Below, in pieces: positions 1-7,609 of a stretch of 40,108 nucleotides of DNA. Source of the stretch: Okeania sp. KiyG1 (GTDB lineage Bacteria; Cyanobacteriota; Cyanobacteriia; Cyanobacteriales; Microcoleaceae); the NCBI RefSeq assembly GCF_014132355.1, contig NZ_BLZO01000134.1, positions 1 through 40,108 of the forward strand. The letters are read 5' to 3'. Both the position numbers and the translations under genes were made by a program. The notes beneath the pieces were generated by a model, which saw only the letters and a program-made list of their open reading frames with translations, was not told the DNA's origin and searched no databases. Numbering within the stretch: the first letter of the stretch is position 1; each line of letters begins with the position of its first letter.

Positions 1-907
1 ACGGTCAGAGTTAATGGCTATTGAACTGTTAGAAAATCATCATCCTTTATGGTGGATACAACAAGGCCGTCAATCAGAATTAGTCAGTCTAATGGTAGAG
101 AAGCTTAGTGAATTTGCCGCAGCTTTTACTCCAAAACCAGTCTTTTATCGTTCTCTTGATTTAGCATTATTTAACTCTAGCGATGGGGAAAAAGTATTTA
201 CGAAAATTCCAGAAGAATCTATAACTAATTATTCTGGAAACCAAGATAACCAGACCAAGTCAAATCTTCATAATCATCGGACTAATTATTCTAATCCTAT
301 ACTAGGAAGACATGGTACATTCAGTTATATGCTAGAACCAAATTTACTAGATTTAGAAATAGATATTTTATCTCAAGTATATGAATTGGGTTACACTAAC
401 GTTAATTTAATCTTACCATTTGTACGTTCTGTAGAAGAATTTCAATTTTGTCATAGTCGTATTCAAACTAAATGGGAAAATCGACCTAATAATTTCCAAA
501 TTTGGATTATGGCAGAAGTACCATCAGTTTTATTCTTACTACCTGAATATGTTAAAGCTGGAGTTCGGGGTATTGCTATTGGCACTAATGATTTAACTCA
601 ATTATTGTTAGGTATAGACCGAGAAGAAGAACAAATGGCAAGTGCTTTTGATAGTCGTCAACCAGCAGTAATGAGAGCCATTCAACAATTGATTTCTCAG
701 GCTAAAATTTCTGGTATTCCTTGTTCTATTTGTGGTGATGCTCCTGCTTTATATCCAGAAATAATAGATAATTTAATCAGGTGGGGTATTACTTCCATTT
801 CTGTTAATGTTGATGCTGTGGATAAAACTTATAATTCAATCGCTCGTGCAGAACAACGTTTGATTTTAGAAGCAGCTCAATTTAAGAATTTAGGTGATAA
901 GTTTTAG
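1..907 (+). CDS. PEP synthase / PPDK-like enzyme, C-terminal PEP-binding domain (5' partial)
   Basis: The frame is open from base 2, so the ATG at 14 is probably internal and the gene enters from the left edge. The visible ~300 residues match the TIM-barrel PEP/pyruvate-binding domain of phosphoenolpyruvate synthase and pyruvate phosphate dikinase. Counting from that ATG, one sees NPILGRHG near 94-101 (PEP-site Arg), AEVPS near 167-171 (metal-ligand Glu), GTNDLTQLLLGIDRE near 190-204, and CGDAP near 240, whose Cys corresponds to the catalytic proton donor. Known members interconvert pyruvate and PEP using a phosphohistidine domain that would lie outside this window. Residues 50-93 form a polar Asn/Ser-rich insert that I do not recognise from the family. 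The gene ends in TAG, and a 186-bp repeat array begins directly downstream. The domain assignment is firm; which subfamily and substrate cannot be decided from the C-terminus alone. Confidence 0.85.
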   Translation, partial: RSELMAIELLENHHPLWWIQQGRQSELVSLMVEKLSEFAAAFTPKPVFYRSLDLALFNSSDGEKVFTKIPEESITNYSGNQDNQTKSNLHNHRTNYSNPILGRHGTFSYMLEPNLLDLEIDILSQVYELGYTNVNLILPFVRSVEEFQFCHSRIQTKWENRPNNFQIWIMAEVPSVLFLLPEYVKAGVRGIAIGTNDLTQLLLGIDREEEQMASAFDSRQPAVMRAIQQLISQAKISGIPCSICGDAPALYPEIIDNLIRWGITSISVNVDAVDKTYNSIARAEQRLILEAAQFKNLGDKF

Positions 908-920
908 GTGGTAGGTTTTA

Positions 921-2390
921 GGTGGTGGGTATATATTTTTTCAGCGCAGCAAGAAAGTCAGGAGAATTTGGTATATCGGAATTTTCCGACTCACCAACCA
1001 CATTTATATCCCTGGTGAACTAGAACATTAAACCGATAAAGAAAAAGAGAATTTTCAGAAAAGGGGAGATAGGGAGAGTCGGGAAAATATCAGAATCAGG
1101 TCCTAGGTGCTGGGTATATATTTTTCCGCGCAGCAAGAAAGTCAGGAGAATTTTGTCTATCAGAATTTTCCGACTCATCAACCACATTTATATTCCTGGT
1201 GAACTAGAACATTAAACCGATAAAGAAAAAGAGAATTTTTAGAAAAGGGGAGATAGGGAGAGTCGGGAAAATATCAGAATCAGGTCCTAGGTGCTGGGTA
1301 TATATTTTTCCGCGCAGCAAGAAAGTCAGGAGAATTTTGTCTATCAGAATTTTCCGACTCATCAACCACATTTATATTCCTGGTGAACTAGAACATTAAA
1401 CCGATAAAGAAAAAGAGAATTTTCAGAAAAGGGGGAGATAGGGAGAGTCGGGAAAATATCAGAATCAGGTCCTAGGTGCTGGGTATATATTTTTCCGCGC
1501 AGCAAGAAGTAGTCAGGAGAATTTTGTCTATCAGAATTTTCCGACTCACCAACCACATTTATATTCCTGGTGAACTAGAACATTAAACCGATAAAGAAAA
1601 AGAGAATTTTTAGAAAAGGGGAGATAGGGAGAGTCGGGAAAATATCAGAATCAGGTCCTAGGTGCTGGGTATATATTTTTCCGCGCAGCAAGAAGTAGTC
1701 AGGAGAATTTTGTCTATCAGAATTTTCCGACTCACCAACCACATTTATATTCCTGGTGAACTAGAACATTAAACCGATAAAGAAAAAGAGAATTTTTAGA
1801 AAAGGGGAGATAGGGAGAGTCGGGAAAATATCAGAATCAGGTCCTAGGTGCTGGGTATATATTTTTCCGCGCAGCAAGAAAGTCAGGAGAATTTTGTCTA
1901 TCAGAATTTTCCGACTCATCAACCACATTTATATTCCTGGTGAACTAGAACATTAAACCGATAAAGAAAAAGAGAATTTTCAGAAAAGGGGGAGATAGGG
2001 AGAGTCGGGAAAATATCAGAATCAGGTCCTAGGTGCTGGGTATATATTTTTCCGCGCAGCAAGAAGTAGTCAGGAGAATTTTGTCTATCAGAATTTTCCG
2101 ACTCATCAACCACATTTATATTCCTGGTGAACTAGAACATTAAACCGATAAAGAAAAAGAGAATTTTCAGAAAAGGGGGAGATAGGGAGAGTCGGGAAAA
2201 TATCAGAATCAGGTCCTAGGTGCTGGGTATATATTTTTCCGCGCAGCAAGAAGTAGTCAGGAGAATTTTGTCTATCAGAAATTTTCCGACTCATCAACCA
2301 CATTTATATCCCTGGTGAACTAGAACATTAAACCGATAAAGAAAAAGAGAATTTTAGAAAAGAGGGAATAGGGAATAGGGGAAAATAATT
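921..2390. repeat. Tandem array, 8 copies of a ~186-bp unit
   Basis: The landmark GGGTATATAT recurs at 928, 1112, 1296, 1481, 1667, 1853, 2038 and 2225, giving periods of 184-187 bp. Units differ mainly by one- to three-base indels (AGAAAGTCAG versus AGAAGTAGTCAG; four or five G in the GGGGAGATAGGG stretch). Each unit contains an imperfect inverted repeat, ATTTTCCGACTC pairing with GAGTCGGGAAAAT about 100 bp later, so a transcript could fold once per unit. The last copy grades into a MITE-like end near 2345-2441. Reverse-strand ORFs of 64-65 codons occur in some copies but break with single-base indels, so I do not call them genes. Confidence 0.95.
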
Positions 2391-2441
2391 GATAATTTCT
2401 GTGGGATAATTGATTTTATTTTTGATTTTTACCAGATGTCT
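2345..2441 (+). mobile_element. MITE copy, GACATCTCC-end family (left end damaged)
   Basis: The segment runs from AAAAGAGGGAATAGGG through AATTGATAATTT and a T-rich core to CCAGATGTCTA. It matches the copies at 4947-5058 and 22919-23024 in order and spacing. The right end is intact; the left end has merged into the 186-bp array. It has no coding capacity. Confidence 0.6.
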
Positions 2442-2482
2442 AATAATTAGGAGTCTCTAGATTTATATCATGTCCGGTTAAC

Positions 2483-2518
2483 GAAGTCAGAAGTCAGAAG
2501 TCAGAAGTCAGAAGTTAT
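2483..2518. repeat. Heptamer tandem repeat (AGAAGTC)n
   Basis: About four copies of a 7-bp unit lie between the MITE end and a small inverted-repeat element. This is the short tandemly repeated repetitive (STRR) sequence type common in filamentous cyanobacteria. Confidence 0.8.
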
Positions 2519-2523
2519 TTTTG

Positions 2524-2659
2524 AGTTGTGAGATATTGGAAACTTTTAGGGAACACCGGATCTGGGATCTGGGAACAGAAAAGAAGAAAAAAACATATCA
2601 TATGAATATAATAATTGCTATATTCTATACTTTTAAGGAATATCTCAATTCTCACAACT
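2524..2659. mobile_element. Possible 136-bp MITE
   Basis: The segment is bounded by perfect 10-bp inverted repeats AGTTGTGAGA and TCTCACAACT, and the pairing continues with ATATT/AATAT close by. The interior is A/T-rich and non-coding. No target duplication could be assigned and no second copy was seen in the window, so the mobile nature is only inferred. Confidence 0.4.
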
Positions 2660-2691
2660 GATTCCTGATTGCTATAGTAAATTGTTAACAG

Positions 2692-2885
2692 TTGACATCC
2701 TCCCGACGCTGCTCTACGAGACAGCACGGGATTCCCATCCATCAATCAAACAGACTAAGCTGAAGGAATGACTCAGGGCGGGTTGACACATCATAGGAAT
2801 CTGCTGGCTTTTCAGTCTGACGTTTCCTCCGTGTCCGAAAATAATCGACCGTTGACCCTCGGCGACTTCATTAAAAAGTGATAGC
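2692..2885 (-). ncRNA. Putative TnpB omega-RNA (reRNA) region
   Basis: Inference from family knowledge plus comparison. The 3' part of tnpB from GTCGCCGAGGGT to the right end recurs at about 33060-33283 in a copy that has lost the rest of tnpB. Both copies keep a paired element (GACAC...GTGTC here; the longer GACACCTC...GAGGTGTC there) although the loop sequences differ, and both keep the end hairpin. RNA ends are not known; the guide would extend past 2692 into host sequence. Confidence 0.4.
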
Positions 2886-4033
2886 TGTACAGGATTTTTT
2901 GCTACTGTTCCTTTGACTATTTCAACCTTGGTTTTCGGTTGAGCAGCTTCTAAAATATTAACTGCTGCATTAATATCTCTGTCGTGAAACGTGCCACAAT
3001 TTAAGCAAGTCCATTCTCTAACATTTAGCTCTTTTTTGCCTCCTTTGAAACCACAATTAGAACACTTTTGAGATGTAGGCTCCCACCTAGAAATAGTTCT
3101 AAATTCTCTACCATATTTCTCGCACTTAGCCTCAGTTAAAGTTCTAAATTGCCTCCAACCTAAATCACTAATTGCTTTCGCTAATTTGCGGTTTTTAACC
3201 ATGCCGGAAACATTTAAGTCTTCTAATACGATAGTATCGTAATTTATGGCTAAATCAGTTGATAGCTTGTGTAGAAAATCTGTACGAATGTCTTTGACTT
3301 TTGCGTGAAGTTTAGCAACTCTAACCCTTGCCTTTTCACGACGTTTGCTACCTAGCTCAGTTTTGGCAAATTTACGTTGAAACTTACCTAATTTCTTGAG
3401 GTTTTTTTTGAGAGGCTTAGGAGCTTCAAACTTCTCACCATTACTCAAAGTTGCAAAAGTTGAAATGCCCAAATCAATACCTATTGAGTTTTCAGTCTTA
3501 GGTAAATTTTCAGCACAAGTTTCTACAACAAAACTAGCAAAGTAACGTCCTGCACTATCTTTAATTATAGTAACTGAGCTAGGATTGCTAGCTAATGGTC
3601 TTGACCAAATAATTTTAATTTTTCCTACTTTTGGGAAATAGATTTTATCTTGACCAATTTTGTAATTCGCTCCGACAAATCTAACTGCTTGTCTAGACTT
3701 TCTACTCTTGAATTTAGGAGGTTTAACTTTAATTCCTTTACGTTTTCCAGTACAACTATTAAAGAAATTCCTGTAAGCTTGGTCTAAATCTTTGAGAGAC
3801 TGTTGCAATGGAGTAGATGCTACTTCCTTTAACCAAACTAATTCTCTTTTAGCCTGAGTTATAAATTGTTTGGTTAAGTCCACATAGCTAGGTCTCTTGT
3901 GACCATTAGTATACAGTTGGTTGCAGTGTGCTAATGCACTATTCCAAACGTATCTGCAACAACCAAATAGTTGATTTAATTTGATTATTTGAATATGATT
4001 TGGATATATGCGATACTTGTATCTGGCTTTCAA
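2714..4033 (-). CDS. tnpB: TnpB RNA-guided nuclease, IS200/IS605 family
   Basis: A 439-aa protein with all TnpB landmarks: N-terminal helix-turn-helix-like segment (1-100), RuvC-I GIDLGIS with Asp187, RuvC-II VLEDLNVSGM with Glu271, a zinc ribbon CSNCG...CLNCG (Cys324, 327, 343, 346) and RuvC-III HDRDINAAVNI with Asp353. All three catalytic acidic residues are present, so nuclease activity is plausible. Known TnpB proteins use an omega-RNA made from the 3' end of their own gene and the element's right end to cut DNA next to a short motif, which helps keep the element at its site. The frame reads through the putative RNA region and stops at TAG inside the right-end hairpin, so the last ~60 residues double as RNA structure. 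The gene starts about 45 bp inside the left-end hairpin. It stands alone without tnpA. Confidence 0.93.
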   Translation of the reverse strand: MKARYKYRIYPNHIQIIKLNQLFGCCRYVWNSALAHCNQLYTNGHKRPSYVDLTKQFITQAKRELVWLKEVASTPLQQSLKDLDQAYRNFFNSCTGKRKGIKVKPPKFKSRKSRQAVRFVGANYKIGQDKIYFPKVGKIKIIWSRPLASNPSSVTIIKDSAGRYFASFVVETCAENLPKTENSIGIDLGISTFATLSNGEKFEAPKPLKKNLKKLGKFQRKFAKTELGSKRREKARVRVAKLHAKVKDIRTDFLHKLSTDLAINYDTIVLEDLNVSGMVKNRKLAKAISDLGWRQFRTLTEAKCEKYGREFRTISRWEPTSQKCSNCGFKGGKKELNVREWTCLNCGTFHDRDINAAVNILEAAQPKTKVEIVKGTVAKNPVQLSLFNEVAEGQRSIIFGHGGNVRLKSQQIPMMCQPALSHSFSLVCLIDGWESRAVS

Positions 4034-4188
4034 TGTTTTAGCCTGTTACTAATATTAAGTAGTATTATTATAGCATGGGTTGGCATTAATCCCGACGCTC
4101 CCCTACGGGAGAGCGCGGGTATAAATGCCAACATTTAGATAAACATAAGAAACGGTTTAATATTTTAGACTTTTTAAAGGTTTTTACA

Positions 4189-5004
4189 ATGATTAAATTT
4201 CTCTGGAGAAAAATACTTAAACCATTTCTGAATATATTTCTTAAGTCTAACTGTCCTCTTTGTCAGAGACCGACAGATAGAGAATTTTGTAAATATTGCG
4301 AAAGACAAGTTTGGCAATGTCAATTTCCTCATGGAGGACAAACATTTCCTGGAAAAATTCCAGTATTTATCTGGGGTGAATATAAAGATAGTCTCAAACG
4401 AGCGATCGCTGCGATGAAATATCAGGATAACCCACAGATAGCAAGACCTTTGGGACATTGGTTAGGGGATGGGTGGTTAAATTCCGCACTTTGCAAAAGG
4501 CAAGTAGGGACAACAACCCTTGACAAAATAGTAGTTGTACCCATTCCGATGCACAAAAAGAAGCTGAAAGAGCGAGGTTTTAATCAAGCAGAATTATTGG
4601 CAAAAAGTTTTTGTGAATTGACTGGTTTGCAGTTACGGCGAAATGGCCTGGAAAGAGTGAAGCAGACCCAAGCATTATTTGGTTTGTCCAGTGGAGAGAG
4701 GTTGGAAACGGTTAAGGATGCTTTTACTGTAGGAAAAGATTTCCGCAGAAGTCGTCCCCGCAGTTTAGTTTTGTTAGTAGATGATATTTATACAACAGGT
4801 GCAACAGTTAACTCTGCAATTAAGGTTTTGCAGAAAGCAGGTATTAAAGTTGTGGGAGTTTTAGCGATCGCGACTACGAGAAAACCTAGCGTTTCACTAA
4901 AGTCAAAAGTCAAAAGTCAAAAGTCAAAAGTTAGAAGTGATATTAATAGAAATCTCCAGAAAAGAGGGAACAGGGAACATGAAACTTGGAATAGTGAGGA
5001 ATAA
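4189..5004 (+). CDS. comF: ComF family phosphoribosyltransferase-like protein
   Basis: A 271-aa ComF/GntX-type protein. It has an N-terminal zinc-ribbon-like pair CPLC (22-25) and CKYC (34-37), then a type-I phosphoribosyltransferase fold with VVVPIP near 115-120, KERGFNQAELLA near 127-138, and the PRPP loop VDDIYTTGAT at 197-206. ComF proteins are linked to uptake of DNA in competence, but their reaction is not settled. The C-terminus is odd: from about residue 236 the reading frame runs through (AAAAGTC)n heptamer repeats, giving SLKSKVKSQKSKV, and from about residue 253 it lies inside a MITE that supplies the last ~19 residues and the TAA stop. The native end is probably near residue 233, so the basic tail is acquired. 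The gene lies 57 bp from the tnpB element's left-end hairpin, so its promoter may overlap that element. Confidence 0.88.
   Translation: MIKFLWRKILKPFLNIFLKSNCPLCQRPTDREFCKYCERQVWQCQFPHGGQTFPGKIPVFIWGEYKDSLKRAIAAMKYQDNPQIARPLGHWLGDGWLNSALCKRQVGTTTLDKIVVVPIPMHKKKLKERGFNQAELLAKSFCELTGLQLRRNGLERVKQTQALFGLSSGERLETVKDAFTVGKDFRRSRPRSLVLLVDDIYTTGATVNSAIKVLQKAGIKVVGVLAIATTRKPSVSLKSKVKSQKSKVRSDINRNLQKRGNREHETWNSEE
4898..4930. repeat. Heptamer tandem repeat (AAAAGTC)n inside comF
   Basis: About four copies of a 7-bp unit are read through by the comF frame and encode a Lys/Ser/Val-rich tail. Similar heptamers occur just after the stops of other genes in the window. Confidence 0.85.
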
Positions 5005-5058
5005 TTGATAATTTATGGGTAAGAATTGATTTTATTTTTGATTTTTACCAGATGTCTA
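4947..5058 (+). mobile_element. MITE copy, GACATCTCC-end family, overlapping the comF 3' end
   Basis: The left end TAGAAATCTCCAGAAAAGAG and right end CCAGATGTCTA are imperfect inverted repeats flanked by TA. The interior has the family's order: GGGAACAGGGAA stretch, AATTGATAATTT, then GAATTGATTTTATTTTTG. It provides the comF stop codon. The ends resemble those of the IS5-type element at 23078-26462. Confidence 0.7.
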
Positions 5059-5688
5059 ATGTAACTTAAAATCTTTACTCTACAATAATTTCAGCTTATT
5101 ATTTGACTTCATTTGACTTCATCAGTTACCAACTATTTGTGACATTTTTGACAGCACTTTTTAGGATAGTGAGGTACAGTTGTCAAACTATTGTTATATT
5201 TCCCGTTCCCTGTTCCCTAGAACAATAAAACTTTGTACCTCATTAACTCGAAAACAGCTGTAAGTGAATTGGTATCAGAAACCACGGTTGTAGCGCTACG
5301 CGCAAGTCAGAAGTAAAAACTCAGAAGTCAGAAGCTAGAAGTTATCCCTGACTAACTTTGAGCATTTATATATAAATGTCCGCACCCTATTTGTGTAGTG
5401 CAATAAAAAGTCAGCTTGAATTGTATGGGTTAAAAACTCAAAACAAGTCGTTCTTGTGCTTCAATTTATGAGTGGAAAATGTAGTATAAGTTAAACGAAT
5501 TTTTACTTCATTCATTAAAAAGCTGAATGCGAGCGCATTCCGGAGGAAGAGCTGACTGCTAATAGCTGAATGCGAGCGCATTCCGCAGGAAATACTTACC
5601 CATAAAATCTAAAAATTCAACCTTTTTTTCCTCTTTGTTATGATGTTTCCCTGTTCCCTGTTCCTTATTCCCTTTTTCATAATTAGCT
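5059..5688. other. Gene-free stretch with short repeats
   Basis: I see no convincing gene. It holds a heptamer-like run (AGTCAGAAGT and relatives, about 5303-5342), a 27-bp sequence at 5375-5401 that recurs inverted at 6969-6995, and two copies of GCTGAATGCGAGCGCATTCCG at 5522-5542 and 5565-5585, each containing the palindrome GAATGCG-AG-CGCATTC. A T-rich run with CCCTGTTCCCTGTTCC precedes the next gene. Confidence 0.7.
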
Positions 5689-6382
5689 ATGCTTAGAAAA
5701 ATAGATTGTAATATTTGGGTTGCCGAGCAACCTTTAAGATTTTTGGGGTTAGATGTTGGTACAAGAATGACTGTAATTAGTTTAAAAAATGGCGAACTAG
5801 CTGTCATTTCTCCAATTAAAGTTGACAAGAAAATTATTGAGCAACTTAAAGAGATTGGAAATGTCAAACATATTATCGCTCCAAATCTTTTTCACCATCT
5901 TTTTTATCTGACTTTAAAAATATTTATCCTCAAGCAAAAGTTTATGCTGTTTCAGGTTTGAAGAAAAAAGACCGGATATTTCTATCGATAAAATATTAGA
6001 TGATGATGAAAAATATTTTGGTAGTAAGGTCGAATATTTCTTATTTGAAGGACTGAATACTTTTCTTCTGAATGGAGTATCGCCTTTACATGAGTATGTT
6101 TTTTTTCACGGTGAAAGTCAAACATTGATTGTGACAGATATTGTATTTAATTTTGATGAAAGCTTTCCATTTACAACAAAGTTAGTATCTAAAATTCTGG
6201 GAGTATACAAACAACTTAGACCATCAATTTTAGAATGGTTGGGTACTAAAGAAAAAGAGAAAGTTAGACAATCAGTTGAAAATATTTTGCAATGGGATTT
6301 TAGAAGGGTTATTATGGCTCATGGCACTATTGTAGAGGATGACGCAAAGCAGAAATTTAAGAAAGGATATGAATGTTTTTGA
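5689..6382 (+). pseudogene. DUF4336 family protein, two frameshifts
   Basis: Three reading frames together spell one DUF4336 protein. Frame one (from 5689) gives NIWVAEQPLRFLGLDVGTRMTVI...IAPNLFHH. A missing T in a T6 run near 5900-5905 moves it to DFKNIYPQAKVYAVSGL, and a second missing base near 5958 moves it to EKRPDISIDKIL...FFHGESQTLIVTDIVFNF...MAHGTIVEDDAKQKFKKGYECF. The rejoined protein is about 230 aa, the normal family size, and the motifs are otherwise intact. DUF4336 proteins look like metallo-beta-lactamase-fold relatives and their reaction is unknown. Both lesions sit in or beside single-base runs, so recent inactivation and a sequencing or assembly error are both possible. The gene stands alone and a hairpin terminator follows 124 bp later. 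Confidence 0.8.
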
Positions 6383-6409
6383 GAGAAAAATTTTTGACAA
6401 TAAATAATT

Positions 6410-6455
6410 CAAGAATTTATAATTTATAATTTATAATTTATAATTTATAATTACC
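6410..6455. repeat. Heptamer tandem repeat (ATAATTT)n
   Basis: About five copies of a 7-bp A/T unit begin about 30 bp after the DUF4336 stop codon. Confidence 0.8.
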
Positions 6456-6505
6456 TTTTCTTATAAATAAAAGGATTGGATCGATGGATTTTTTTTTCTT
6501 TTCTT

Positions 6506-6556
6506 GGTCGATTGGATATGGGGAGGTTTCCTCGCCATCCCTCGACCGCTTTTTTC
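6506..6556 (+). terminator. Strong hairpin followed by a T-run
   Basis: GGTCGA pairs with TCGACC, then GGAT-a-TGG with CCATCC, then GAGG with CCTC around a TTT loop. GCTTTTTTC follows. The orientation fits a Rho-independent terminator on the plus strand for DUF4336 or an unseen small RNA. On the other strand no T-run follows. Confidence 0.6.
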
Positions 6557-6815
6557 TACATGAATGGAGAGGCTTTATACCTAAATTTTTCGGTAACTAA
6601 ACGAATTCTTTAGGGAGGTCGTACAGTTGTTTTCTGCTGTAGTCAATATTTATCTAAATAGTCGAGATTTACTCAAACACACAACCTTATAGGAATTGAT
6701 CTAAAAGCAATTATCCAAATCAAAAAGTAGTTTTTAGTTACTTACTTTTTTGATTTATTGATCGATCAATCAAGAAAACAATTAAAAGCGCACAATAAAT
6801 TAGAGATTATTTTCA

Positions 6816-6941
6816 TCAAGCTGCTTTTTTCTTAATTGATTTTTGGCAAGATTTAACAACAACCCATTTTCCTGTTGTCGGGTCGCGATATACATTAAAA
6901 GGGTTAGATTTAAGCGATTTATAACTATTTTTCAGCTTCAT
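6816..6941 (-). CDS. Small basic protein, 41 aa, unknown function
   Basis: ATG at 6941 is preceded by AGGAG with a 6-base spacer, one of the clearest ribosome sites in the window. The product starts MKLKNSYKSLKSNPF, has a core VYRDPTTGKWVVVKS, and ends QKSIKKKAA. It is strongly basic (about 11 Lys/Arg) with a single Trp in RDPTTGKW. I do not recognise a named family. The core pattern of an Asp-Pro, a Gly-Lys-Trp and a valine strand could be a small beta unit, but that is a guess. A TATAAT at 7062-7067 on the minus strand could be a -10 box about 120 bp upstream. It stands alone between repeats. Confidence 0.5.
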   Translation of the reverse strand: MKLKNSYKSLKSNPFNVYRDPTTGKWVVVKSCQKSIKKKAA

Positions 6942-7609
6942 AATGTACTCCTGATTTTTTGATGTATGGCACTACGCAAATAGGGCGCGGACATTTCTCT
7001 AATTCCTGCTCCCGGATAATCAAAATTTATTGTCAAACGCCAAAAAATGTAGTGCTATATTATTATAGTTTCAGAAAAGTTACTAAAAGACTGTAATTTA
7101 TTAGATGATTCAACGTGATTCTAATTAATATTTAAAGTGATTTAAGTCACTTTTTATATATAGAAGAATAGGATGTTAAAATCTTCCAATTTTCTTTCTT
7201 GTTATCGAGCCTAATATATATAATAGGTTTCTCATGCAAAGATTAATAATTATTTAAAAAAGAAGAAAGTTTTCCTAAAAACTGGTATTGAAGCCATTAA
7301 TTATGATTTGGTTCTCCTGTACGCCACCAATCCGACGGCTCCCTTAACTAATAACATTTCTCAAAAATTTTTCTACATTTTATTGAGCAGGGAACCCACC
7401 CTAACCCCTCCCAGAAGGGGAGTGGGTAGGTACTTTATTATTCAAAGTCCGTACAGGAAGAATTAAACATAAGAAACTGCCCTTAAAGACGGGGGTTAAA
7501 TTAACATTAAATGATCTGCTAATTAGCCAAAAAATTATTCCACCTGTGTTAATTACTTAATAACCTAAGTATTATCTAAGTCAAGCATTACTTTTGATAA
7601 TTGGTATAA
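6942..7609. other. Gene-free stretch with extragenic palindrome
   Basis: Apart from the inverted 27-bp repeat at 6969-6995, the clearest structure is at about 7389-7428: ACCCTAACCCCTCCC facing GGGGAGTGGGT, a hairpin-forming extragenic palindrome of a type frequent in cyanobacteria. No ORF of note is seen. The sequence before 7610 is A/T-rich and should hold the promoter of the hydrolase gene, but no clear boxes stand out. Confidence 0.55.

Larger units (their letters stand above)
2692..4132 (-). mobile_element. IS200/IS605-type tnpB-only element
   Basis: The element holds a single tnpB gene and no tnpA. On the coding (minus) strand the left end is a large hairpin at 4079-4132: outer arms GTTGGCATT/AATGCCAAC enclose GCTCTCCC-GTA-GGGGAGC. 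The right end at 2692-2745 carries the related imperfect hairpin AATCCCGTGCTGT...CAGCGTCGGGA and stops at GGATGTCAA, a boundary fixed by comparison with the deleted relative at 32905-33283, where the sequence diverges at the same base. Subterminal hairpins without terminal inverted repeats are typical of HUH-transposed IS605-type elements. A tnpA elsewhere in the genome would have to move it. Confidence 0.8.

Noticed and set aside
1362-2303. Reverse-strand ORFs of 64-65 codons in the 186-bp repeats
   Set aside because: They exist only as a by-product of the repeats, break with one-base indels in other copies, lack ribosome sites and match no family.
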